Source: CAYRFQ01 sp964423615
GTDB lineage: Bacteria; Planctomycetota; Planctomycetia; Gemmatales; Gemmataceae
Assembly: GCA_964423615.1 (NCBI GenBank)
Contig: CAYRFQ010000072.1
Location: forward strand, 1 to 39,897
Direction of reading: 5' to 3'
Length of the DNA: 39,897 nt
In this document: positions 8,756 through 17,135 of the stretch, piece by piece
Position numbering within the stretch: position 1 is the stretch's first letter
Layout: each line of letters opens with the position of its first letter
The notes under the pieces: model-generated
Told to the model about the DNA's origin: nothing
Database searches by the model: none
The model's input: the letters and a program-made list of their open reading frames with translations, nothing else
Position numbers and translations under genes: made by a program

Positions 8756-9601
8756 ATGTTGCGTTGCCCATTCTGTCAGATCGTCTTGACCGATGAGGAA
8801 TCGAACTCGAAGACCTGCCCTCTCTGCGAAGAGGAGATTCAGCGAGAAACACCAGATGTGTCTGATGTTGCCAATTCCTCGCCGTCGTCGCGAGTCGGGC
8901 GTCGGGTGTTATGGGGCGGCGTAGCGTTTCTCTTGTTGGTGGTTGGAGTATTGGCTGGGTTTGTAATCCGGCCGTTCGTAGACGACCGCATGGAGACGAA
9001 GGGAAGGCTGGATTTCTTGGCGGAAGAGACGAAGTCGAAATCGACGACACAGGTCACTCCGAAGGACGTAGACGAACATCAACCCCGAGTGAAAGAATTA
9101 GAAACTCTCCTGGCGAAAATGGTCCAAGAACGTGACCTTCAAACGAAAGCTGCTCGGAATGCAAAGGAAGCTCATGCGACAGCCACCGAGCAAACGAAGC
9201 AACTGGAATCCCTCAACGAAAAACTCAAAAAAGAACTCGATCTCTCTCAGGAACAGATCGCCCGTTTGAAAGCCGCTGCGGCCGATCGAGACAAAAGGAT
9301 TCAGAAATTCGCGGGTGAGACTCGACAGGAGCACACGCCGCTGAACAGACAGACGATGTTCTTCCGGATCCAAACCGCGAACAATGCTGAGTGGGCTGAT
9401 CTCCGCGTGAAGACGAATGGAGGACAAATTATTGGGTATCGTATGAAGCCGGTCGGCCGCGGAGGTCATCAATTTGCTTTGCGGCGGCTGAAAATCGGTG
9501 ACATTCTCGAATGGGAATATTGCTACCAGGACGGCGATGGGCAAAAACAAACTGGTTTCAATTGGAAGGAGACATTTCGAGGGGTAAACGGAACCAAGTA
9601 G
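8756..9601 (+). CDS. Zinc-ribbon, single-TM, coiled-coil membrane protein
   Basis: A 281-residue hypothetical membrane protein. An N-terminal zinc ribbon has CxxC pairs at C4/C7 and C21/C24 (MLRCPFC and TCPLC). One membrane helix covers about 51-71 (VLWGGVAFLLLVVGVLAGFVI). A long coiled coil rich in Glu, Lys and Gln spans about 105-187. A C-terminal beta-rich domain (about 198-281) ends the protein. The ribbon before the TM would be cytoplasmic and the coiled coil exported. The ATG at 8756 is preceded by AAAGGA at 8742-8747. It is divergent from the release-factor-like gene. No enzymatic motif is visible; a structural or scaffold role in the envelope is a guess. Confidence 0.8.
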   Translation: MLRCPFCQIVLTDEESNSKTCPLCEEEIQRETPDVSDVANSSPSSRVGRRVLWGGVAFLLLVVGVLAGFVIRPFVDDRMETKGRLDFLAEETKSKSTTQVTPKDVDEHQPRVKELETLLAKMVQERDLQTKAARNAKEAHATATEQTKQLESLNEKLKKELDLSQEQIARLKAAAADRDKRIQKFAGETRQEHTPLNRQTMFFRIQTANNAEWADLRVKTNGGQIIGYRMKPVGRGGHQFALRRLKIGDILEWEYCYQDGDGQKQTGFNWKETFRGVNGTK

Positions 9602-9671
9602 GCTCTCAAGGTCTCTCGCCAACGCCAGAAGCCATTTGCCCATGTTCGCAACGCACGCCTGCCGTGTTTTG

Positions 9672-11930
9672 CTACTTGGCTGGGTTGAGGTATTTGGTAA
9701 CAGGAAACCCAGTGAACTGATCTTTGGCCCGAGGTCGAGTCGCGTCAAACATCAACCGCCACAGCTCAAAAGTAACACGTCCGGAGTCCTTCTCGAAATG
9801 CACAAGTCCATGTCCAGAACCTTTCCGATGGGCGAGCATCTCGGGGTTCGTTCGGGGGAGCCGATTACTTCCCTTCTCGGGGTTCCCTGCGGCCAGGATA
9901 GTCATGCGGTTGCCGAAATCATCGAGGAAGCGACCTGTCCACTCGGCGCTACCGGGCTTGCGATTCTTTCCAGGCTTTTCGGGCCACCAGGCACGTGGAA
10001 ATCCGTTCGCGGTCCCAGGAACCATGAAGGCGACCGGTCCATCCTCCCAATCGTCAACGCCATGTTGTAACAGAACACCCAAGTGTTGGTCACCGTGCAA
10101 CATCACCACGCCTTTGCCCATCAAGGGTCGCAACGCTCGCTCTCGCCCTGACCGCGGCCAACCACCACTATCGACATCAAAATAATGCCGCTTGAGTTGT
10201 CCTCCTGCATGCGTGTGGGCCATGCAGAAAATGGTTTGTGACATGACTACCTTCGGACCAGCGTCTGGTCGTTTCACCCAGGTCGCAAGAAACTCTTCTT
10301 GACGTTTTCCAAGGAACTGGGCTCCCTTGACGTCATAGGCGTTAGGGTCCTTTTTCTTGCGGACGTTCTTGGGCAACAGGGAGGCCGCACCCGACTTGAA
10401 CTTCCGGTCTTCGAGAATAGCAATATCGAGTCCGGCGTAGAGTAACCTTGTGAAATAGACAGTGATCCCTTGCTGACAAGGTGTGGGGTCCACAGAATCA
10501 GGAAGGTGTGATGTTTGGGTTCGAGACACGGCATTGACCCAGTCGGGAGGCATGATGTAGCCACCAAGAGCGAAGCGTTTCCCTCCTTTGCCAGTTCCAG
10601 GGAGCGGTCGCCCTCCTTGACCCCACAAGTTGCCTTGAAAGACATCATGGTCATCCGGGATGATGACCGCTGGCCGGTCTTTCAACAGTTCCCTGTGTGA
10701 CCATCCGAACTGGTACCACTTCCGTAAGTAATCGAGCATTGCCAACTTGGTCGGCCCACGGACGGTTCCGAAGCCACCGAAACTTTCATAGATCTGGTCA
10801 CCGAGATAACAAAGCAAGTCAGGATTTTGGATGGTCAGATTCCGAGTCAACCGAGTATGCGGGAAGACATAGCCGTTGTCACACGACATTACGGCAACTG
10901 TGACTCGTTTCTTGTCCTTGGGGTCCCGCCGAATGGTCCCACTCCAAAAGTGATCTTCACCCTGCCAGTTGTAGACCGTTCGGTACGGAACGTCGTGGCG
11001 GCTATCCCAGTTGGGAACGCGAAACGTAGCCGTTCGTGACAGGGAGTCGATTTTGGCCCTCTTCACCACGGTCCATTTTCCTTCCCGGCGAACTTCGAGA
11101 CGAACTTGCTGGTCGTCGCTTTTGCCTAATGGGGGCATCTGTGCGGTGAGCTTCAGAACACCACCGCTCAAGGTGTATTGTGTCCAGAGAATTGGGCCAA
11201 AGGTCTGGTTGGGACGATGCACGACTTGTGGCCCCGACACATTCCAGTTGGTGAAATGCCAACGAACGCCGTCATCGCGTTTGGGTCGCTTTGCGGGGCC
11301 GGCAGATACCAGAGCCACATTTCCGGGAATGGCTTCTGGTGAAATCTCGACACGAACGTTGGCTGTTTTGCCACCAGCTTTGGCGATGAATTCGGCTTGC
11401 GCCATCGTTCCCGACGGTTGGACCTTCAGGGTCAGTTGGATAGGGCCAGATGTTGGGACTTTGGTTTTGCTCACCGACTTGCCCACGAACACTTTTCCGT
11501 CAGAGCGGACCCCTGCGTAAATCGACTTCTTGGGATGAATCAAGACGTGGCGGTAATCCTTGAGAGATCCCTGAATTCCGAACGCAAACCCGCCCCAGAC
11601 TCTCTGTGATTTCTGAGTCTGACCTTTCTTGTGCAAGCTCACCTGCATTGTGAATCCCTTGTTGCCCTTGCCGACTTGGTGGGTTAGCAGGTGCAGCGTC
11701 CGATTCTTCCCCGCCAACCCGACGACTTCTGCGTTTTCGACCTGCCAGTCTTGCAACGGATTGGCCCAAAACTCGGGACCAATCCAGATTCGGCTTCCGT
11801 GCCACTGGCTACGAAATGCGTTTGTGTTGTTCTGTGTCACTTCTTGTGCGATGGCATGTTGTGAGGCATCCTTCGAAATGAGCGACACGACTAGGACACT
11901 TATGACTGCGACGGTCAATGAAAGACGCAT
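9672..11930 (-). CDS. PhoD-like phosphatase / phosphodiesterase, exported
   Basis: A 752-residue secreted metallophosphoesterase of the PhoD (alkaline phosphatase D) group, expected to release phosphate from phosphomono- or diesters outside the cytoplasm. Residues 1-29 form a signal peptide (MRLSLTVAVISVLVV, cleavage near AIAQ). About 40-340 is a beta-rich accessory region. The catalytic domain begins around 345 with VAVMSCDNGY, then YLGDQIYE (375-382), IPDDHDVFQGN (424-434) and the C-terminal HGDQHLGVL metal-binding motif. The start at 11930 was chosen for the signal peptide and an AAGGAG site about 11 bases upstream; an in-frame frame opens further upstream at 12059. It is longer than typical PhoD because of the N-terminal region. 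It is divergent from the ThuA fusion gene. Confidence 0.87.
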   Translation of the reverse strand: MRLSLTVAVISVLVVSLISKDASQHAIAQEVTQNNTNAFRSQWHGSRIWIGPEFWANPLQDWQVENAEVVGLAGKNRTLHLLTHQVGKGNKGFTMQVSLHKKGQTQKSQRVWGGFAFGIQGSLKDYRHVLIHPKKSIYAGVRSDGKVFVGKSVSKTKVPTSGPIQLTLKVQPSGTMAQAEFIAKAGGKTANVRVEISPEAIPGNVALVSAGPAKRPKRDDGVRWHFTNWNVSGPQVVHRPNQTFGPILWTQYTLSGGVLKLTAQMPPLGKSDDQQVRLEVRREGKWTVVKRAKIDSLSRTATFRVPNWDSRHDVPYRTVYNWQGEDHFWSGTIRRDPKDKKRVTVAVMSCDNGYVFPHTRLTRNLTIQNPDLLCYLGDQIYESFGGFGTVRGPTKLAMLDYLRKWYQFGWSHRELLKDRPAVIIPDDHDVFQGNLWGQGGRPLPGTGKGGKRFALGGYIMPPDWVNAVSRTQTSHLPDSVDPTPCQQGITVYFTRLLYAGLDIAILEDRKFKSGAASLLPKNVRKKKDPNAYDVKGAQFLGKRQEEFLATWVKRPDAGPKVVMSQTIFCMAHTHAGGQLKRHYFDVDSGGWPRSGRERALRPLMGKGVVMLHGDQHLGVLLQHGVDDWEDGPVAFMVPGTANGFPRAWWPEKPGKNRKPGSAEWTGRFLDDFGNRMTILAAGNPEKGSNRLPRTNPEMLAHRKGSGHGLVHFEKDSGRVTFELWRLMFDATRPRAKDQFTGFPVTKYLNPAK

Positions 11931-12187
11931 ATTCTCTGGCTCCTTCTCAACGGTTCTTTCTTCAGTGGGTAGGAACACACAGTTTTGTGTATGCCTCGAA
12001 GTCTTGCGTAGGACCAAATTCAACAAATCGCTTTGGTGGCTATCACCCATCAGGAACATAATTTGGATTATATGATTGCGTCTTCAACCTGTAATGGAAT
12101 AAAACAAAATGTTGGAAAGTTCACAGTGGCCTTGGTGGGTCGTTGGGCCGTGATCCTGGAGGCGTTCGTCAATTCCTTGAGGTTTCT

Positions 12188-14110
12188 ATGAGACTATCGA
12201 TCAATGCGTGTTTAGCTATCATGGTAATGATGACATGGTTTGGCATCTTTGCTAGCGCCCAACACACTTGGCAACGACCAGCGGCACCGATGAAACGGGC
12301 AGACGTCGAGAAACTCATTGGCCCTGTCGAAACGAAACGGTTTAGTCAACCGAGGCATATCGTTTGGGTCTGGGGTTATGACCGAAATCATCGACCTGGC
12401 AACCACGATTACACTCGTGTGCGAGATCTCATGGTCCGGTTGCTGAAGGAGGTCCCAGGGGTTTCGATTGAAACGGCCTATCTGTTCCCCACTCAAGAAC
12501 AACTTCAACGATCCGATCTTGTTGTTATGTACCTCCACTTACCCCCCTTGGATGAGGAGCATTATTCTCTGCTCGATACCTATCTGAAAGGTGGAGGTGG
12601 TTTGGTCGCCATTCATGAAACGATGATCCAACGTCCAAAAAGTCGCGGTCAACAATGGGCTGAGCGCTTGGGCCTTGCTTGGTTCGAAGGTAAGTCTGAA
12701 TGGGGGGCCTTATTTACTGACATCACTGTGGACAACACACATTCTATATTCGAAAACTTCCCAAAACGAGTGAGCCTTGTTGATGAGTTCTACTGGCACC
12801 TCACACCCGCAACGAAAAAGGGAAGCGCGATATTAGCAAGGGCTCCTGTTGGTCCGTCAGGAAGGTCTCGTGGACCTGTCAAGAAAACCCGGCTGGGTAA
12901 GAAGCTTTATCCTGTTTGCTGGACGATGCAATTCGGAAAAGGACGAATCTTCTGTACTTTGCCGGGCCACAACATGTTTCTGTTCAACGATCCCAAGTTC
13001 CGAATCATTCTGTTGCGTGGGTTGGCGTGGGCCATGAACGAAAAACCGGATGTGTTGATGCCTCTCGTTTTTGTTGGAATTGAGAAGAACAGCCTGGTCG
13101 GTTCAACTGATGACATGCGTGACTGGATCGATAAACCGCGGACACTCATGGATGAAGGGCTACCAAATGATTCGAAGTCGGATGTGATTAACACCAAGAC
13201 GAATGCTCGCTTGGGCATAACGGTCAAAAAACCAATCAAAGTAAAGCATATTATCGATTCCCACATTCACCTCTATGACCCAAGGCGACCCAAAGGCATC
13301 CCTTGGCCACCACGTAATGACAAGGTGCTTTACAAGCCTCATCTTCCCAAGGATTTCAAACGCGTTGCTAAACCTGCTGGTGTGACTGGCGTGATTATCG
13401 CCGAGGCGAGTGATCGTCTGGAAGACAATCGTTGGGTTCTGGATTTGGTGAAACGCGATGATTTCTTTGTCGCGTTGGTCGGTAACATTGATCCTTATCG
13501 CAAGGACTTTGGGAAACAGTTGAAGCAGCTCAAGCAAGACCCTCGATTCGTGGGTATTCGGGCTCGAATTCAGAACAAGAAGATCAACTATCGCGATCCT
13601 CAAGTTCTTGCCAACTTTCGCTTGCTCGCCAAAGCGAACTTGACGTTGGACATCCTTATGAATGGCGAAGGGGTGGAAACGATTCAAGAAATGGATCGCT
13701 TGGCGAGGAGCATTCCGAAGTTACGAATCGTCGTCAATCACGTCCTTGGTTATAACATTGATGGAAAGCAACCAGGTAAGAAATGGATCGCTGCTGCGAA
13801 GAAATTGGCAAAGAATTCGAACGTCTATGTTAAAGTATCTGGACTCTACCAGCGCTGTACCATCCAGCCTGCCACGCGAGAGTTGAAGCACTACCGACCG
13901 TTACTCGATATTTTATGGGACTCATTCGGGAGTGAGCGGTTGATTTACGGAAGCAACTGGCCCTGCACGAAGAGATCGGGGGACTATGCCAGTTTTTTGA
14001 AACTGGTCCATTCTTACTTTGCGGAAAAGGGGCAGGCGGCTTGTGAACAATACTTTTGGAAGAATGCAACTAAGGTCTACAATTTGAAGACTAGTGCGAG
14101 TAGAAAGTAG
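12188..14110 (+). CDS. Exported ThuA-like / amidohydrolase-2 fusion protein
   Basis: A 640-residue protein combining two families usually encoded apart. Residues 1-24 form a signal peptide. About 55-285 is a ThuA-like (class-I-glutamine-amidotransferase-like) domain, with GGGGLVAIHETMI, KRVSLVDEFYWHL and KGRIFCTLPGHN. After a linker (about 290-350), about 353-632 is an amidohydrolase-2 TIM barrel, with the metal motif IIDSHIHLYD (H359 and H361), NHVLG (H518), and a YGSNWP motif (587-592) where many relatives have GSDWP. ThuA proteins act in sugar use; the amidohydrolase-2 group includes lactonases such as fuconolactonase. A role in polysaccharide or sugar-lactone breakdown in the periplasm is therefore inference. 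The ATG at 12188 begins the signal peptide. Confidence 0.88.
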   Translation: MRLSINACLAIMVMMTWFGIFASAQHTWQRPAAPMKRADVEKLIGPVETKRFSQPRHIVWVWGYDRNHRPGNHDYTRVRDLMVRLLKEVPGVSIETAYLFPTQEQLQRSDLVVMYLHLPPLDEEHYSLLDTYLKGGGGLVAIHETMIQRPKSRGQQWAERLGLAWFEGKSEWGALFTDITVDNTHSIFENFPKRVSLVDEFYWHLTPATKKGSAILARAPVGPSGRSRGPVKKTRLGKKLYPVCWTMQFGKGRIFCTLPGHNMFLFNDPKFRIILLRGLAWAMNEKPDVLMPLVFVGIEKNSLVGSTDDMRDWIDKPRTLMDEGLPNDSKSDVINTKTNARLGITVKKPIKVKHIIDSHIHLYDPRRPKGIPWPPRNDKVLYKPHLPKDFKRVAKPAGVTGVIIAEASDRLEDNRWVLDLVKRDDFFVALVGNIDPYRKDFGKQLKQLKQDPRFVGIRARIQNKKINYRDPQVLANFRLLAKANLTLDILMNGEGVETIQEMDRLARSIPKLRIVVNHVLGYNIDGKQPGKKWIAAAKKLAKNSNVYVKVSGLYQRCTIQPATRELKHYRPLLDILWDSFGSERLIYGSNWPCTKRSGDYASFLKLVHSYFAEKGQAACEQYFWKNATKVYNLKTSASRK

Positions 14111-14682
14111 GTTCTATAATCGAAGATGTATCTCTCCAAAAGGTTATCGTATTCACTGGGTGGTGAGGGATTAGAAACCACCCTCACTTTGTAATGATTC
14201 TATTTTTGTAACTGTTCACCACTGTTGTAAAATTCCACAAAAATCGCAACCAAGAGCGAGACGCCGAATTGGTCATGGTGGGCATGGGCAACTAAAGCTC
14301 GGTTCTGCCATCCATTCTTGCTCAATAATGGATGTTTCGGGAACTGCGGTTGATCAATCTTCAGAAAGCGGTGAACGGTTACAATGGTGCAGGATGTTGG
14401 TGAATCACAATTTGTCAGAAGTTCCACGAACTAGTTATCAAAACAACCGGTACAATCCCCGGTCAGGTAGCATGTGGAAGTTTAGTTGAACAAGAGTCAT
14501 GGAATTGACAAGTCTGGCTGTCGTACCCAAACTAGAACTCACCCACGAACCAATGCTTGACTGTAAGAGCTTCCAACAGAAATGCGATGACTCTATTTAT
14601 TCTCTCCAGCGACCTGGACAAGTTCAATTGTTTTCCATGTTGATAGAGACCGGAAGTTTCAGTTTGTCGAAGCGAAGTCTTC
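14111..14682. other. Gene-poor intergenic region of about 570 bp
   Basis: It holds a hairpin at 14163-14187 (separate entry) and a weak minus-strand open frame at 14200-14427 of 75 codons. That frame starts with GTG, has no ribosome binding site and gives an unfamiliar product containing NRALVAHAHHDQFGVSLLVAIFVEF. It could be a remnant, but I cannot support it as a gene. Nothing else is recognised. Confidence 0.5.
14163..14190 (+). terminator. Possible terminator after the ThuA fusion gene
   Basis: GTGAGGG (14163-14169) pairs perfectly with CCCTCAC (14181-14187) across an 11-base loop, followed by TTTGT. It sits 52 bases after the stop at 14110. The stem is short and the T-run weak. An alternative pairing of GGGTGGT with ACCACCC overlaps it. 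Confidence 0.45.
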
Positions 14683-15900
14683 CTAGAACTCCTCGCGGGT
14701 GCGTTGGCGTTTGCCAGTACGCCAATCCGGTCTTTCCAGAATGAACAACTCGACGTGATCGCGATTACCACCTCGTTGGGCCAGTCGTCTGGCAATTCTA
14801 CGGTAGACCCGCCGGGCAGGATAAGGCGGCACGTTCATCTCTGTTAGGGCCCAGTTTGTGATATCTGCCTCGTAGGGACGGGCTTCGTCGTCAGGATATG
14901 CAAACACCACATACTCCTGTGCGGTTTCTGGCAGCGAAGTGTAGACCTGTTTGCTTACTCGAATCTCGGTCCTGAGAGTGTTGGCCGAATAGAGTGCCGA
15001 AGAAAGGTACGCGTCCCACAATCCAAGAAAACTGAAGGCGGGCATGATACCGAACATTAGTAGCGTTCCTCGAGCTGGGAGGAATGTATTCGGCCAGGTA
15101 ATAGACCAGGGAGATTCACGGCAACGAGTGAAGAGCAAAACAACAAAAGCTGACATGGCGATGTTCCATGGCCACACGATACTATTCCAATCATGATTCG
15201 ATGGCCCCAGCAGGTAGAGCAACAACGCGTGCATGGCCAGAGCTGCTCGGACGGCTATATAGCGAATTGGCCATAGAAGCAGTCCCAAGCCAATGAGCAT
15301 TTCAAGATAGGGCACATAGTACGCTCCTGCGTCCACAACCTTCCACAACACAACTGGCAGTTGCTGCTCCAAAGGTTCCGTGAGCCATGGGTAAACATCC
15401 ACATAGAAGTTGTGATTGAGCTTTTGGATTCCACTCCAGACATAGATGCTGGAGATCACGAATCGGCAGGCATTCAATCCGCCTCGTTCGAATTGTGGAT
15501 TGCCGGGACGACTCAATGGCCAAGCCAATAAGGCTAACATCATCCAATACTGATAGAACCAAGGTTGCAAACGCATCTGATCCAGGACTACCCATATTCC
15601 GGACATAAACAGGAAGACCAGCAAAGCGAGCGAACCCTTCCTATAGATGATCAGAAACAAAAGACTGATGAGTATACCAAGGTAAATGCTATCGAATGGA
15701 GCGGGGACAGTTGGCAAGAAATCGAAGACGGGAACGAGGGGAAAACTACGCGTCGAGAGCCATAATTTGGGAGAGAACAAGAATCCAAATAATAATGCGA
15801 CCGCTGTGAAGTTCTTGAGCGTTTGTAAGCAGCGGGTGTCGGGATGGACCGGTCCCCCGAGGACCTTGTTAGAAGTCGAGGGGGCCGTTGTTTTGTCCAT
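14683..15900 (-). CDS. Polytopic membrane protein, HTTM/DoxX-like, with soluble C-terminal tail
   Basis: A 405-residue integral membrane protein with about 8-9 hydrophobic segments. These include WLSTRSFPLVPVF, GILISLLFLIIY, LALLVFLFMSGIWVV, WMMLALLAWPL, YLEMLIGLGLLLWPI and LAMHALLLYLL. The stretch ISSIYVWSGIQKLNHNF resembles the conserved helix of HTTM and DoxX/MauE-like membrane proteins ('Y.wagi.KLn..F'), but I do not claim membership. About residues 325-405 form a hydrophilic tail rich in Arg. The start lies 37 bases after the stop of the DUF1579-like gene on the same strand, so the two are probably one transcript. The ribosome binding site is not evident. Function unknown. Confidence 0.75.
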   Translation of the reverse strand: MDKTTAPSTSNKVLGGPVHPDTRCLQTLKNFTAVALLFGFLFSPKLWLSTRSFPLVPVFDFLPTVPAPFDSIYLGILISLLFLIIYRKGSLALLVFLFMSGIWVVLDQMRLQPWFYQYWMMLALLAWPLSRPGNPQFERGGLNACRFVISSIYVWSGIQKLNHNFYVDVYPWLTEPLEQQLPVVLWKVVDAGAYYVPYLEMLIGLGLLLWPIRYIAVRAALAMHALLLYLLGPSNHDWNSIVWPWNIAMSAFVVLLFTRCRESPWSITWPNTFLPARGTLLMFGIMPAFSFLGLWDAYLSSALYSANTLRTEIRVSKQVYTSLPETAQEYVVFAYPDDEARPYEADITNWALTEMNVPPYPARRVYRRIARRLAQRGGNRDHVELFILERPDWRTGKRQRTREEF

Positions 15901-15937
15901 GCTTATACGATTTGGTGATGATGGTGAGTACGACCCG

Positions 15938-16483
15938 TTATTTCCGTTTTACGAATCGGATTCGCATTACTTTATTGGTTTCGTTGTTCTCTTTACCCGG
16001 CATCATCAACACCAGCACTCGCTCATTGGCGTTTTTCTGGGTAATCAATGTCTTCTGCACCATTGGCTTTCCGTTCGCATCCTTGGCTTTTGTGATCCAA
16101 CGGACCGTCTTTGACTTTGCGTCGTACTCGCCAGTCATTGTCGCCGAGTAGGGGCCGTAGTCGATGACCATGCCGACTAACTTCTTTTTGTCCAGATCGT
16201 ACCCAACTATCGAATGGATTTGTATTGTCTTACCCATAAATGTCGAATCGAAATCGGATGCAATCCAATACTCGCCGTAGGGACGGATCTTCTCTACACC
16301 TTTGAATGTAATCGAAGGTGAATTCGGTCCTTTCGACCAGAGTTTTATTTCAGCGTCCCACACTCCAACCAAGGCTTTCAAGACTTTCAGTTCCATCGGT
16401 TTTCTCTTTGGTCTTTCCTGGGCATTGCAGGAGAAGGAGAAACCGAACAGAAGGAATGTGGTGAGAATGGATTTGATTAGCAT
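15938..16483 (-). CDS. Exported DUF1579-like protein
   Basis: A 181-residue secreted protein. Residues 1-21 form a signal peptide (MLIKSILTTFLLFGFSFSCNA) with a cysteine near its end that could suggest a lipoprotein, though the lipobox is poor. The mature part matches the DUF1579 pattern: LVGVWDAEIKLW near the start, then KIRPYGEYWIASDFDSTFMG, SIVGYDLDKKKLVGMVIDYG and TMTGEYDAKSKTV. This family adopts a lipocalin-like beta-barrel and has no known activity. The ATG at 16483 follows GAGGAAAAG immediately upstream; a start 5 codons earlier is in frame but lacks a site. It is the first gene of a probable pair with the downstream membrane protein. Confidence 0.82.
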   Translation of the reverse strand: MLIKSILTTFLLFGFSFSCNAQERPKRKPMELKVLKALVGVWDAEIKLWSKGPNSPSITFKGVEKIRPYGEYWIASDFDSTFMGKTIQIHSIVGYDLDKKKLVGMVIDYGPYSATMTGEYDAKSKTVRWITKAKDANGKPMVQKTLITQKNANERVLVLMMPGKENNETNKVMRIRFVKRK

Positions 16484-17135
16484 CTTTTCCTCGCACAAAA
16501 AAACATCGTGTCGAACTAGAGAATCAAGGTATCAACTCGCCATTAGAATGCAATCACTCGATGTGTCTCATAGGTTCCCAATTAGCACTGGTGAACGTCG
16601 ATAGAGTTTTCTTTTGGAGATTTATGATTTGGCTGAATATTGGAAGTTTGTTCGATAGCCTTGGCTTCTTTCTCGAAATAGTCAGAGTAACCTTGTGGGT
16701 ATTCCGAGTCGAAGATGTTTAACAGGGTGTCAAAGGGGCCTGCTTCAGTGGAGGGTGCGTCCATGCCAACTGAGCCTCGTTGATGTAGATTCTATGCCAA
16801 AGTCGGGTAATCGATCTTTCCACCCATTTTATCGTGGTACAAGTCTATTCGCCAAGCGCGAATTGAGTCGAGTACCCGGAGGATCATTTGATCCGAACTT
16901 TCGCAATGATGAGTCGATACATTCAGTTACGCCTCGACCGCTACTGTGATCCACTTCCGAATGGAGACTTACTCCGCTACGAAAACTCCGTGGGCTGACG
17001 GTCTTGGAGATGATCGGCAGTCGCGACGCAGTGAATGTCTTGGAAACGCTTTCGCGTGGGGCAGCTGAATCTTGGCTAACACAAGAGGCCAAAGCGATTC
17101 CAGGGACCGCAGATCACTGCTGCGCTGATGCCAGA
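16484..17135. other. Degenerate gene-poor region between DUF1579 and TPR genes
   Basis: About 650 bp without an intact gene. A minus-strand open frame at 16582-16764 (60 codons) has no strong ribosome binding site. The segment 16963-17095 holds a recognisable gene remnant (separate entry). The rest, about 16770-16960, shows no readable frame. The region looks like decayed coding DNA. Confidence 0.55.
16963..17095 (+). pseudogene. Remnant of the C-terminus of a Gemmata-type repeat protein
   Basis: One plus-strand frame reads LRKLRGLTVLEMIGS and then RDAVNVLETLSRGAAESWL, ending TQEAKA. This resembles the tail found on many WD40-repeat proteins of Gemmata-like planctomycetes ('LRAVEVLE.IGTPEAR.LLETLA.GAP.ARLT.EAKA'), as recalled from the family. 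There is no start codon or ribosome binding site near it, and the frame upstream does not encode the expected beta-propeller. It appears to be the surviving tail of a decayed gene. Family assignment rests on memory of the motif, not on a search. Confidence 0.5.

Noticed and set aside
14200..14427. A small minus-strand gene of 75 codons
   Set aside because: GTG start, no ribosome site, and no recognisable family; left as part of the intergenic note.
16582..16764. A small minus-strand gene of 60 codons
   Set aside because: Weak ribosome site, low complexity of evidence, and it sits in a decayed region.
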